From NCBI GenBank assembly GCA_002371075.1, contig DFFS01000091.1:1-9590 (forward strand): a stretch of 9,590 nt of DNA, in the 5' to 3' direction. The position numbers were made by a program, and so were the translations under genes. This DNA comes from Christensenella sp. UBA3770. Lineage in GTDB: Bacteria > Bacillota > Clostridia > Christensenellales > CAG-1252. The notes under the pieces are model-generated. The model saw nothing but the letters and a program-made list of their open reading frames with translations, was not told where the DNA came from and did no database searches. Positions 1-5,607 of this stretch are shown here, one piece after another. Position 1 is the first letter of the stretch. Every line of letters starts with the position of its first letter.

Positions 1-43
1 TTCACCTTGGCAAGGTGACACTCTACCACTGAGTTAATCCCGC
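1..43 (-). tRNA. tRNA-Gly(GCC), partial at left edge
   Basis: The reverse complement begins GCGGGAT, followed by a D arm with the GTGGTAGAG signature, then a TCACC/GGTGA anticodon stem closing the loop TTGCCAA. The anticodon is therefore GCC (glycine). The variable loop, T arm and 3' acceptor strand lie beyond base 1. The first D-stem pair is A10-U25 instead of the common G10-C25, but all four D-stem pairs form. It is the fifth and last visible gene of the minus-strand tRNA cluster, four bases after the end of tRNA-Phe. Confidence 0.9.
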
Positions 44-47
44 AATA

Positions 48-120
48 TGCCCAGGGACAGAATTGAACTGCCCACACGGGGATTTTCAGTCCCCTGCTCT
101 ACCAGCTGAGCTACCAAGGC
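48..120 (-). tRNA. tRNA-Phe(GAA), no encoded CCA
   Basis: The reverse complement folds as a cloverleaf. It has 5' GCCTTGG, a D arm with GCTC/GAGC, anticodon stem GGGGA/TCCCC closing loop CTGAAAA (anticodon GAA), T loop TTCAATT, 3' strand CCTGGGC and discriminator A. The next bases are TAT, so CCA must be added after transcription, unlike the three genes before it. The acceptor stem is imperfect, with T4 opposite G69 and T5 opposite T68. Phe identity from the anticodon is secure; whether this copy is fully efficient is unclear. Confidence 0.93.
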
Positions 121-127
121 ATAAATA

Positions 128-204
128 TGGCGATCCGAATGGGGCTCGAACCCATGACCTCCAGCGTGACAGGCTGGCGTTCTAACCAACTGAACTACCG
201 GACC
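128..204 (-). tRNA. tRNA-Asp(GTC), CCA encoded
   Basis: The reverse complement starts GGTCCGGTAGTTCAG, and the anticodon stem CCAGC/GCTGG closes loop CTGTCAC, giving anticodon GTC. The T arm is ATGGG-TTCGAGC-CCCAT. The 3' acceptor strand TCGGATC pairs with GGTCCGG using wobbles at 2-71 and 7-66. Discriminator G, the usual one for Asp, is followed by an encoded CCA. Seven bases separate it from tRNA-Phe downstream. Confidence 0.95.
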
Positions 205-225
205 GCATTATAAACGAAATTATCT

Positions 226-302
226 TGGTGGGCCTTCACGGACTCGAACCGCGGACCAATCGGTTATGAGCCGACCGCTCTAACCAACTGAGCTAAAGGC
301 CC
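226..302 (-). tRNA. tRNA with CAT anticodon (Ile2 or elongator Met), CCA encoded
   Basis: The reverse complement shows a perfect GGGCCTT/AAGGCCC acceptor stem, D arm GCTC/GAGC, anticodon stem GTCGG/CCGAT closing loop CTCATAA (anticodon CAT), T loop TTCGAGT, discriminator A and encoded CCA. It is not an initiator tRNA: base pair 1-72 is G-C, and the three G-C pairs at the end of the anticodon stem are missing. The CAT anticodon cannot separate elongator Met from Ile2, in which TilS converts C34 to lysidine. The C4-G69 and C5-G68 pairs resemble known Ile2 tRNAs, so Ile2 is somewhat favoured by inference. Confidence 0.93.
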
Positions 303-313
303 AAGAAACATAC

Positions 314-389
314 TGGTCGGGGTGAAGAGACTTGAACTCCCGGCCCCATGGTCCCAAACCACGTGCGCTACCATCTGCGCTACACCCCG
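314..389 (-). tRNA. tRNA-Pro(TGG), CCA encoded, first gene of the cluster
   Basis: The reverse complement begins CGGGGTGTAGCGCAG, a typical bacterial tRNA-Pro start. The anticodon stem CGTGG/CCATG closes loop TTTGGGA (anticodon TGG). The T arm GGGAG-TTCAAGT-CTCTT has two G-T wobbles, and the acceptor CGGGGTG/CACCCCG is perfect. Discriminator A is followed by encoded CCA. It is the promoter-proximal gene, with its 5' end about 12 bases downstream of the predicted transcription start. Confidence 0.95.
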
Positions 390-407
390 AAGATTTGCGA
401 CTTACTT

Positions 408-436
408 ATGATACAATAGACAGCCTTGAATGTCAA
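408..436 (-). promoter_or_regulatory. Sigma-70-type promoter of the tRNA cluster
   Basis: On the minus strand, a consensus -35 TTGACA (431-436) is followed by a 17-base spacer and -10 TATCAT (408-413). Predicted transcription starts near base 401, just ahead of tRNA-Pro. Immediately upstream of the -35 are A-tracts, AAAAAA at about 439-444 and 450-455 and a run of eight A at 460-467, spaced roughly 11 to 12 bases apart. This resembles the UP elements of stable-RNA promoters. No start site has been measured; the call rests on the near-consensus boxes and position. Confidence 0.8.
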
Positions 437-450
437 GATTTTTTCGTGAT

Positions 451-480
451 TTTTTCAAGTTTTTTTTGTATCTTGAAAAA
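451..480. repeat. AT-rich inverted repeat between exonuclease gene and tRNA promoter
   Basis: Nine-base arms TTTTTCAAG (451-459) and CTTGAAAAA (472-480) are perfect complements around a 12-base loop that is mostly T on the plus strand. It lies between the stop of the exonuclease-ASCH gene and the tRNA promoter. The stem is mostly A-T pairs and no U run follows it on either strand, so it is a poor intrinsic terminator. It may simply come from the A-tracts upstream of the promoter. Confidence 0.5.
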
Positions 481-494
481 GGTGTTTTCGATCC

Positions 495-1523
495 TTATTC
501 TTCGCAAACTTCAATATGAAACGCCACCGCTTCGCGCGTGAAATCTTCCTCGTTTGGATAAAGGGAATACATTTTCTCCAAATAGTCCAAAATGCCCACG
601 TCGCGGAAGCCGATCGAGGCGTGGTCCAGGGCGTCATACGCGCTTTCCAATGAGTCAAAACGGTCTATTGCCGTCACCTTTGTCTTTATGATCTGCGGGG
701 TGTGGCTGACCCGTATAAAGTAGATATTATCGCCCACTTTTACAGCGTCACGCTTTCCGTCCGATAGACGCAATTCCACCGTTTTGGAGTGTGCTTTGAC
801 AAGATCAAAGAAACGCGGATCAAGGTGCATTGTGATCACGCCGCCCTTTCTGACTTCTTTTTGCCACTTTTTTTGAAGAGCAAAAGCCTTTTGCTTGCGT
901 CTCATGCGCAGTTTGCCAAGTTCCGCGCAGCGCATCGGGGTAAACGACCCACCCTGCATTTTGCCCGGCGTGATGCCGTATCGTTTCAAAAGGTCCTTAT
1001 ACGAAAGACCCGTCTTTTCAAGGCAATGCTTTAAAAGATAAAGCGCCATCTCGGCATCGTCATCCGCTTGGTGATGCGTAAACTCGGACGTCCTGCCAAG
1101 TTGGACGGAAACTTTGTCAAGTCCGATGCCGTTCTCGACGTCGTAAACGGCGGAATAGATCATCTGCGTGCAGATGAAACGAAATTCAAAGGGTTTTACA
1201 TGCGCGCGCTTGCATGCTTCGTTAAACATAAACATATCGTTGTTGGCGGAGTGCGCCATCACGACGGTATCCTTGTCCTCAAGATAAGAGGCAAGCTCAT
1301 CCCTGACCTCGGCAAAGGTGGGTTTATCGTCCAAATCACCTTTTTTTACCTTAAAATCAATGGGCTTGCGAAACTTCATCGCAAAACGGCATAAGGGATT
1401 GATCCAGTAATTCCTTTTGAAAATAATATTAAAATTCTCGTCTGCCAAAACAACACCGGCGCTGAAAACGCTTCCTTTTACAAACATATTGCAGGCTTCG
1501 AGATCTACGGATAAGTATTTCAT
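495..1523 (-). CDS. DEDDh 3'-5' exonuclease domain fused to a C-terminal ASCH domain
   Basis: This encodes a soluble 342-residue protein. Residues 1 to about 170 carry the DEDDh exonuclease (RNase T/DnaQ-like) pattern: D7 and E9 in SVDLEA, D96 in AHSANND, and H151 with D156 in HHQADDDAEMA. These residues would bind the two catalytic metal ions for 3' to 5' cleavage of DNA or RNA. After a basic helical linker (about 200-228, rich in K, R and Q), residues 229-340 match an ASCH domain: KTVELRLSDGKR (248-258), VKVGDNIYF, and a closing AVAFHIEV strand. ASCH domains belong to the PUA-like RNA-binding fold, and some hydrolyse N4-acetylcytidine. I chose the ATG at 1523, although the frame stays open to 1610, because MKYLSVDLEA is the usual family start, GGTGA lies five bases upstream, and a candidate -10 box covers the next upstream ATG. 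Substrate and pathway are unknown. Confidence 0.85.
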   Translation of the reverse strand: MKYLSVDLEACNMFVKGSVFSAGVVLADENFNIIFKRNYWINPLCRFAMKFRKPIDFKVKKGDLDDKPTFAEVRDELASYLEDKDTVVMAHSANNDMFMFNEACKRAHVKPFEFRFICTQMIYSAVYDVENGIGLDKVSVQLGRTSEFTHHQADDDAEMALYLLKHCLEKTGLSYKDLLKRYGITPGKMQGGSFTPMRCAELGKLRMRRKQKAFALQKKWQKEVRKGGVITMHLDPRFFDLVKAHSKTVELRLSDGKRDAVKVGDNIYFIRVSHTPQIIKTKVTAIDRFDSLESAYDALDHASIGFRDVGILDYLEKMYSLYPNEEDFTREAVAFHIEVCEE

Positions 1524-1539
1524 TGGTTTCACCGAAATC

Positions 1540-1548
1540 ATTATATCA
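1540..1548 (-). promoter_or_regulatory. Candidate extended -10 promoter of the exonuclease-ASCH gene
   Basis: The minus strand reads TGATATAAT, an extended -10 (TG, one base, then perfect TATAAT). No good -35 is present: the best hexamer at 17-base spacing is TTTTCT. Transcription would start near 1532-1534, giving a leader of roughly 9-11 bases that still contains GGTG. Prediction only. Confidence 0.5.
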
Positions 1549-1613
1549 TCTTTGAGCAAAATAGAAAAGCGATGCGACGTTGATTGTTGTGAAAAACCCC
1601 AAAAGGACACGTA

Positions 1614-1641
1614 TTGACAATATCGGAAAGATACTTATAAT
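1614..1641 (+). promoter_or_regulatory. Consensus promoter of the PiT-DUF47 operon
   Basis: TTGACA (1614-1619) and TATAAT (1636-1641) are both perfect consensus, separated by 16 bases. The predicted start is near 1648, only 3-4 bases before the ATG at 1652. This leaves no room for a Shine-Dalgarno sequence, and none is seen. Box quality makes the promoter likely; the start site is inferred from spacing. Confidence 0.75.
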
Positions 1642-1649
1642 ATAAGTAT
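1631..1649. promoter_or_regulatory. 19-bp perfect palindrome over the -10 box, candidate operator
   Basis: Arms ATACTTATA (1631-1639) and TATAAGTAT (1641-1649) are exact reverse complements around a single central A. The site covers the whole -10 box and the predicted start of transcription. This is where a dimeric repressor would block the promoter. The binding protein is not identified: the site resembles AT-rich operators of ArsR-, PerR- or GntR-type regulators only loosely and matches no specific consensus I can name. Confidence 0.5.
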
Positions 1650-1651
1650 AT

Positions 1652-2674
1652 ATGATCGTCGCATTACTGGCTTTAACAACCATATACACGTTTTATATGG
1701 GATATACGGATGGATCCAACGCAGTCGCCACTTGCATCACCACAAAAGCGATGCATCCGCGCTTTGCGATCTATTTGAGCGCAGCGATCCAATTTATCAC
1801 AGTGATCGTCTTGTATTTTGTCGTACAAGATATGAGCGTTGCCGCAACGATCGGCAAAGGAATGATCAAAGCCTCCGCTTACGAGGGACTTAGCGCAAAG
1901 GGTGCGTTTATTTTTATGTTTTCCGCCCTGCTTTCCGCCATATTGTGGAGCTTGATCACCTTTTTCCTTAAGCAACCCAACAGCACGTCGCACACGTTGC
2001 TTGGCGGCATCATCGGCGCGGGGATAGGAAGTTTCGGTTTTGGCGCCATTCTTTGGAGCAACGTTCTCGTACGCATTGTCCTGATGATCTTCCTTGCACC
2101 GATCATTTCGGTGTTGATAGGTTTTTTGATCAACAAACTGTTGCGCCGAATTGCTCTCCGAGCAGGCGTAGGCAGCGGCAAGGTCGTAAAAGTCTTGCAA
2201 TGGTTTAACGTAGTGTTTCTTTCTGCGGCGATTTCGGTCAACGACGCGCAAAAATCTTTTGGCATTTACCTTTTGCTTTTTACCGTCGGACTGACAACGA
2301 TTGCCACCCCGCCCGTTTATCTTCCCTTCGTGTTTGGTGCTGCGCTTTCCTTTGGCATGATCTTCGGCGGCTACCGCATCATCGTAACGATCGGGCAAAA
2401 GCTGTTTAAGATCAAGCCCTTGATGTCGCTTTCTTCACAGATCGCAACGAATATCGTCATTTTCTCCTCTTCCGCGCTTGGTATCCCCATCAGCACGGGA
2501 CAGGTGATATCTTCCACCGTCGTGGGCATCGGCATATCCGAACGAGCGCGCGGCGTAAAATGGCTTACCGTTAAACGCATCGTTTTGGGATGGATCATTA
2601 CGATGCCTGCAACCGTCCTTTTCGGCGCGGTGTTTTATTTGTTCAGCAATTGGATCATCGGAGGTATTTTATGA
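1652..2674 (+). CDS. pit: PiT-family inorganic phosphate (or related anion) permease
   Basis: This encodes a 340-residue, very hydrophobic membrane protein with about ten predicted transmembrane stretches and a short cytoplasmic loop around 163-182. Both halves carry the duplicated PiT hallmarks. The first half has GYTDGSNAVAT (17-27) and QPNSTSHTLLGGIIGAG (108-124); the second has SVNDAQKSFG (195-204) and GIPISTGQVISS (277-288). The family moves phosphate with H+ or Na+, though some members such as B. subtilis CysP carry sulfate. The second-half motifs deviate from the common HGxND and STTH forms. The ATG at 1652 is the only start that keeps the first membrane helix, because an in-frame TAA lies at 1643-1645. 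There is no Shine-Dalgarno sequence. The stop overlaps the DUF47 start by 4 bases (ATGA), a combination strongly linked to phosphate transport. Confidence 0.88.
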   Translation: MIVALLALTTIYTFYMGYTDGSNAVATCITTKAMHPRFAIYLSAAIQFITVIVLYFVVQDMSVAATIGKGMIKASAYEGLSAKGAFIFMFSALLSAILWSLITFFLKQPNSTSHTLLGGIIGAGIGSFGFGAILWSNVLVRIVLMIFLAPIISVLIGFLINKLLRRIALRAGVGSGKVVKVLQWFNVVFLSAAISVNDAQKSFGIYLLLFTVGLTTIATPPVYLPFVFGAALSFGMIFGGYRIIVTIGQKLFKIKPLMSLSSQIATNIVIFSSSALGIPISTGQVISSTVVGIGISERARGVKWLTVKRIVLGWIITMPATVLFGAVFYLFSNWIIGGIL

Positions 2675-3261
2675 AAAACAAAACCAACTTTTTCGACATG
2701 TTGAAAGAACAAAGTTCCTACGTTGTAAAGTCTATGACTTTATTAAACGAGTTTTGCACGACGGGAAAAGAGGAACTTGCCGATATCATCATTCTGCTTG
2801 AAGAAGAAGCGGACGAAGTAAGACGTAAGTTGATAGAAGCCTTAAACAAAACTTACATCACCCCCATCGACCGCGAAGACTTGTTTCACTTGTCCCGCCT
2901 CCTGGATGAGATCATCGATTACATCAAAACTTCCGTTGATGAGATCCACCTATTTAAGATCACCCCCAACGAAGACCTGATCAAAATCACTTCCACTCTA
3001 CTGGAGATGACGGGACACCTTTACGACGCGATCGCTAATATGGCGACGGACGAGGAAGCCTCCAAAGTTTCGGCATATAAGGTAAAACACCTTGAAAACG
3101 TCATTGACAGCCTTACAAAGCACGGCTACGCCACCCTGTTTGAGAGCGATGATTTCAAGATGATCTTTAAGTACAGCGAGATCTACAAACACTTAAACCA
3201 CACCGCCGACGTAGCGGACAGCGCCATGGACTTTTTATTGGACATCTTTGTAAAGATGTAA
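2671..3261 (+). CDS. DUF47 / PhoU-like accessory protein of the PiT permease
   Basis: This encodes a 196-residue soluble, mostly helical protein, close to the usual 200-210 residues of DUF47 proteins. Recognisable features are LEEEADEVRRKLIEAL (43-58), the family-typical YITPIDREDLFHLSRLLDEI (62-81), and a C-terminal helix with HTADVADSAMDFL (177-189). Acidic clusters resemble the metal-binding E/DxxxD sites of PhoU. DUF47 proteins are usually encoded beside pit genes and are thought to modulate the transporter or phosphate signalling; the mechanism is not established. The frame is open back to 2590, but the ATG at 2671 is right: GGAGG (2660-2664) sits 6 bases upstream and the start overlaps the pit stop, implying translational coupling. 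The bidirectional terminator follows the stop. Confidence 0.92.
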   Translation: MKNKTNFFDMLKEQSSYVVKSMTLLNEFCTTGKEELADIIILLEEEADEVRRKLIEALNKTYITPIDREDLFHLSRLLDEIIDYIKTSVDEIHLFKITPNEDLIKITSTLLEMTGHLYDAIANMATDEEASKVSAYKVKHLENVIDSLTKHGYATLFESDDFKMIFKYSEIYKHLNHTADVADSAMDFLLDIFVKM

Positions 3262-3278
3262 TCGACAAAAAAGACATA

Positions 3279-3312
3279 AAAAAACCTCGCACGGATTTGT
3301 GCGAGGTTTTTT
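3279..3312. terminator. Bidirectional intrinsic terminator between convergent operons
   Basis: A perfect 14-bp stem pairs 3279-3292 with 3299-3312 around a 6-base loop (GGATTT). The core is CCTCGCAC/GTGCGAGG, flanked by A6 on the left and T6 on the right. RNA from either direction therefore forms a GC-rich hairpin followed by a U tract. It lies 17 bases after the DUF47 stop and 12 bases beyond the ispH-S1 stop, so it can end both operons. Confidence 0.93.
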
Positions 3313-3324
3313 GTTGTTTTAAAA

Positions 3325-5607
3325 TTACTTATTCTCGTCAGAGGGGGTGAAATCCTTGAGAAGGTCACCGAGGATGTTGTTGGAAACGGTCTCGGTGGCA
3401 CCAAAGTTTTCAACGATCTCCTGCTCTTCTTTGGAGACTTCGTCGTTTGCAGGCTTCTTGCCACGGCGCTCTTGAGCGGGACGGGAAGTCGAACGAACTC
3501 TCTTCTCGGTGGTCTCTTGTGCCTCGCCTTCGGCGGGAGCCTGCGCATCCTTAATGGAAAGCGCCATGCGATTGTCTTCAAACCTGATGACTTTAGCTTG
3601 AACGACGTCACCCACTTTGAGCACGTCAGCCGGAGAGTTGAGCCTCTTGTCGCTGATGTTGGAAACGTGCACAAGTCCGTCAACACCTGGCTCGATGCTG
3701 ATGAACGCGCCGAAGTTAACGATGGTTTGCACCGTACCGGTCACGATCGTGCCGACGGGATACTTCTCCTGAGCGATCTCATACGGACGCTTTTGCAAAA
3801 GCTTGTAAGAAAGGGAAACCTTGTAGTTTTCGGGATCGACCTTGATGATGACGAACTCGTACTCCTTGCCGATTTCCAAAACGTCTGCGGGAGCTTGCCC
3901 TTTGATCCAGCTGAGCTCGGTCTTGGGTGCCAAGCAATCAAAACCGTACACGTTGACGAACGCGCCGAATTCCGCAAACCTCTTGACGGTGCCGGGAACG
4001 ACGTTGTTGACCTCAAACCTGTCGCGATTTGCCTCGAAGATGGCTTTCTTTTCCTCTTCCTCGCGGGCTTTCTTCTCCTGCCACTCTTGCTCTGCCTTTT
4101 CACGAGCAGCCTTCTTTTCGGCGATCAAAACTTCCTTGTGGGAAGCAACGATCCTGTGGCGCTTGACTTCGGTGCCTTCCTCGCCCTTCTTGTCGGGGAG
4201 CTTCTTGACAAGAAGCTTTTTGCCAACGTAGCTTTGAAGATCCTCATCCGCAACGCGGTGAAGCTCGATATGAGAAACAGGGATAAAGACGGTGTAAGAG
4301 CCCTTCTTGCCAAGCAAGCCGCCCTTGTCCACCGCTTTGTCGATCTTGAGCTCGAAAACGCTGTCGAGCAAAGCCTTGTCCATCTCTTCGACTTCATCGT
4401 ACTTTCTCTTGTCAAGTGCGATGTAATCCTTGTTGCCGTTGGTGTTGGGTACCACGATCGCGGTAAACTCCATACCTGCGGGGAAATCCTCGGGCTTATA
4501 CTCGCCATCTGTCAACCTGTCAGCAGCAATAAAACCGTCTTTCTTACCGAGTTTCAAGCCGGAAACGTACACGCCGGTCTCGTCACTTCTGATGACGGTG
4601 ACCTTCACGCGCATTCCTTCCTTAACACCGAAACTTGTGGAAGCCATAACGTCATCCATCGTGGTGATCTTCTTGGATGTGGGTTTGGACTCCTTGGTTT
4701 CAACCGCTGCCGCTGCGACGGGAGCCGTTGCTTCCGTCATTTCATTCTCCGTATTCTGGAGAGTCACTTCGTTTTCGTTGCTCATTCCTGATAATACCTC
4801 CATGATCAACTCCTTAGGGGTTGATGCTCCTGCTGTAACGCCAATCTTTTGTATTTTGGAAAAATCGATTTCTTTTGCGTCCTCCGGCGTTTGGATCAAG
4901 TACACCTTGTCACAGTTTTCTTTGCAAATATCCACAAGTTTTGCGGTATTTGAACTGGAACGGCTCCCAATCACCAAAACGGCGTCGCACGTGCAAGAGA
5001 TAGACTTTGCCTCAACTTGTCGTTCTTTGGTAGTATAACAAATTGTTTGCTTTATAGCAAGTGATTTTAGTCTCTTTTTTAAATGATTTAATATTATATT
5101 AGCGCTATTTTCCGAAAAAGTGCTTTGACAAACCGCCAAATAATTGAAATTGTCGTCAAAATCGATGGAATTTGCCTTTTCCACGCTATCCAAAACAACG
5201 CAGTTTTCGGCGTATCCTTTCGTCCCGATCACTTCGGGATGGTTGGGGTCGCCTATGATGATCACGCGATAGCCCTTTTTGTCGTATTCCGAAACGATGT
5301 CGTGAATCTTTTTCACAAATTGACACGTTGCGTCGATCACGGTAACGTTTTGCTTTTTGATCTTTTCATAAACGACGGGAGAGACGCCGTGGGCGCGGAT
5401 GACAATGGTCCCGCTTGTTACGGATGGGATCTCCTCTTCCGAGATTACTTGGCACCCGGCATTTTCAAGGTCGGCGATGATCCTCTCGTTATGAACGATG
5501 TTGCCAAGCAAATAGACGGGCTTATCCTTTGCTTCAAACGCAAGAGAGAGGGCGCGTTCCACCCCTTTGCACAGCCCTGCGTTACGTGCTACGACAACCT
5601 GCCTCAT
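3325..5607 (-). CDS. ispH-rpsA: IspH (HMBPP reductase) fused to ribosomal protein S1
   Basis: This encodes a 760-residue fusion typical of Clostridia. Residues 1-272 are IspH, the [4Fe-4S] enzyme of the last MEP-pathway step, converting HMBPP to IPP and DMAPP. Cluster cysteines are C13 (GLCKGVERA), C95 (DATCQFV) and C190 (TICYTTKERQ). Substrate residues are H39, H73, H123, E125, T163, SSN (218-220) and S262. An Ala/Glu/Lys/Thr-rich linker (275-325) leads to four S1 RNA-binding domains at about 328-399, 413-490, 533-602 and 616-686. A charged, probably coiled-coil helix (492-529) lies between the second and third. The tail (688-760) is charged and likely disordered. S1 domains bind mRNA and support initiation in bacteria that need them. 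Its start shares one base with the plsC stop (TAATG). The S1 half uses Lys AAG far more than the IspH half (hand count about four fifths against half). Confidence 0.95.
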   Translation of the reverse strand: MRQVVVARNAGLCKGVERALSLAFEAKDKPVYLLGNIVHNERIIADLENAGCQVISEEEIPSVTSGTIVIRAHGVSPVVYEKIKKQNVTVIDATCQFVKKIHDIVSEYDKKGYRVIIIGDPNHPEVIGTKGYAENCVVLDSVEKANSIDFDDNFNYLAVCQSTFSENSANIILNHLKKRLKSLAIKQTICYTTKERQVEAKSISCTCDAVLVIGSRSSSNTAKLVDICKENCDKVYLIQTPEDAKEIDFSKIQKIGVTAGASTPKELIMEVLSGMSNENEVTLQNTENEMTEATAPVAAAAVETKESKPTSKKITTMDDVMASTSFGVKEGMRVKVTVIRSDETGVYVSGLKLGKKDGFIAADRLTDGEYKPEDFPAGMEFTAIVVPNTNGNKDYIALDKRKYDEVEEMDKALLDSVFELKIDKAVDKGGLLGKKGSYTVFIPVSHIELHRVADEDLQSYVGKKLLVKKLPDKKGEEGTEVKRHRIVASHKEVLIAEKKAAREKAEQEWQEKKAREEEEKKAIFEANRDRFEVNNVVPGTVKRFAEFGAFVNVYGFDCLAPKTELSWIKGQAPADVLEIGKEYEFVIIKVDPENYKVSLSYKLLQKRPYEIAQEKYPVGTIVTGTVQTIVNFGAFISIEPGVDGLVHVSNISDKRLNSPADVLKVGDVVQAKVIRFEDNRMALSIKDAQAPAEGEAQETTEKRVRSTSRPAQERRGKKPANDEVSKEEQEIVENFGATETVSNNILGDLLKDFTPSDENK
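4783..4801 (-). promoter_or_regulatory. Candidate internal ribosome binding site and start for free S1
   Basis: Inside the ispH-S1 frame, the minus strand has GGAGGT (4796-4801), then 10 bases and an in-frame ATG (4783-4785) encoding Met275 of MSNENEV. This lies exactly where the IspH domain ends and the S1 linker begins. Initiation here would make a 486-residue S1-only protein ending at 3325. The spacing is longer than ideal and GGAGGT also encodes Glu-Val, so it could be chance. It may be a remnant of the original rpsA start. Confidence 0.35.

Noticed and set aside
451..480. AT-rich hairpin as a terminator for the exonuclease gene
   Set aside because: The stem is mostly A-T pairs and no U tract follows it on the minus strand; the A-tracts fit better as promoter-upstream elements.
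332..541. Short plus-strand open frame over the tRNA-Pro region
   Set aside because: It crosses a complete tRNA gene and its promoter on the other strand and has no ribosome binding site.
1524..1610. Longer N-terminus of the exonuclease-ASCH protein (29 extra residues)
   Set aside because: The extension has no good ribosome binding site, runs through the putative promoter, and DEDDh proteins normally begin at the first beta strand just before the D-x-E motif.
1673..2398. Minus-strand open frame of 241 codons opposite the PiT gene
   Set aside because: The product is rich in Arg, Lys, Asp and Gln with no recognisable motif, typical of the complement of a hydrophobic membrane-protein gene.
2590..2670. 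N-terminal extension of the DUF47 protein back to 2590
   Set aside because: It would overlap the PiT gene by over 80 bases with no ribosome binding site. The start at 2671 has a good GGAGG and gives the normal family length.
3472..4791. Long plus-strand open frame (439 codons) opposite the S1 region
   Set aside because: It is antisense to well-supported S1 domains. It matches no family I recognise and is explained by the biased codon use of the S1 strand, which removes stops in the opposite frame.
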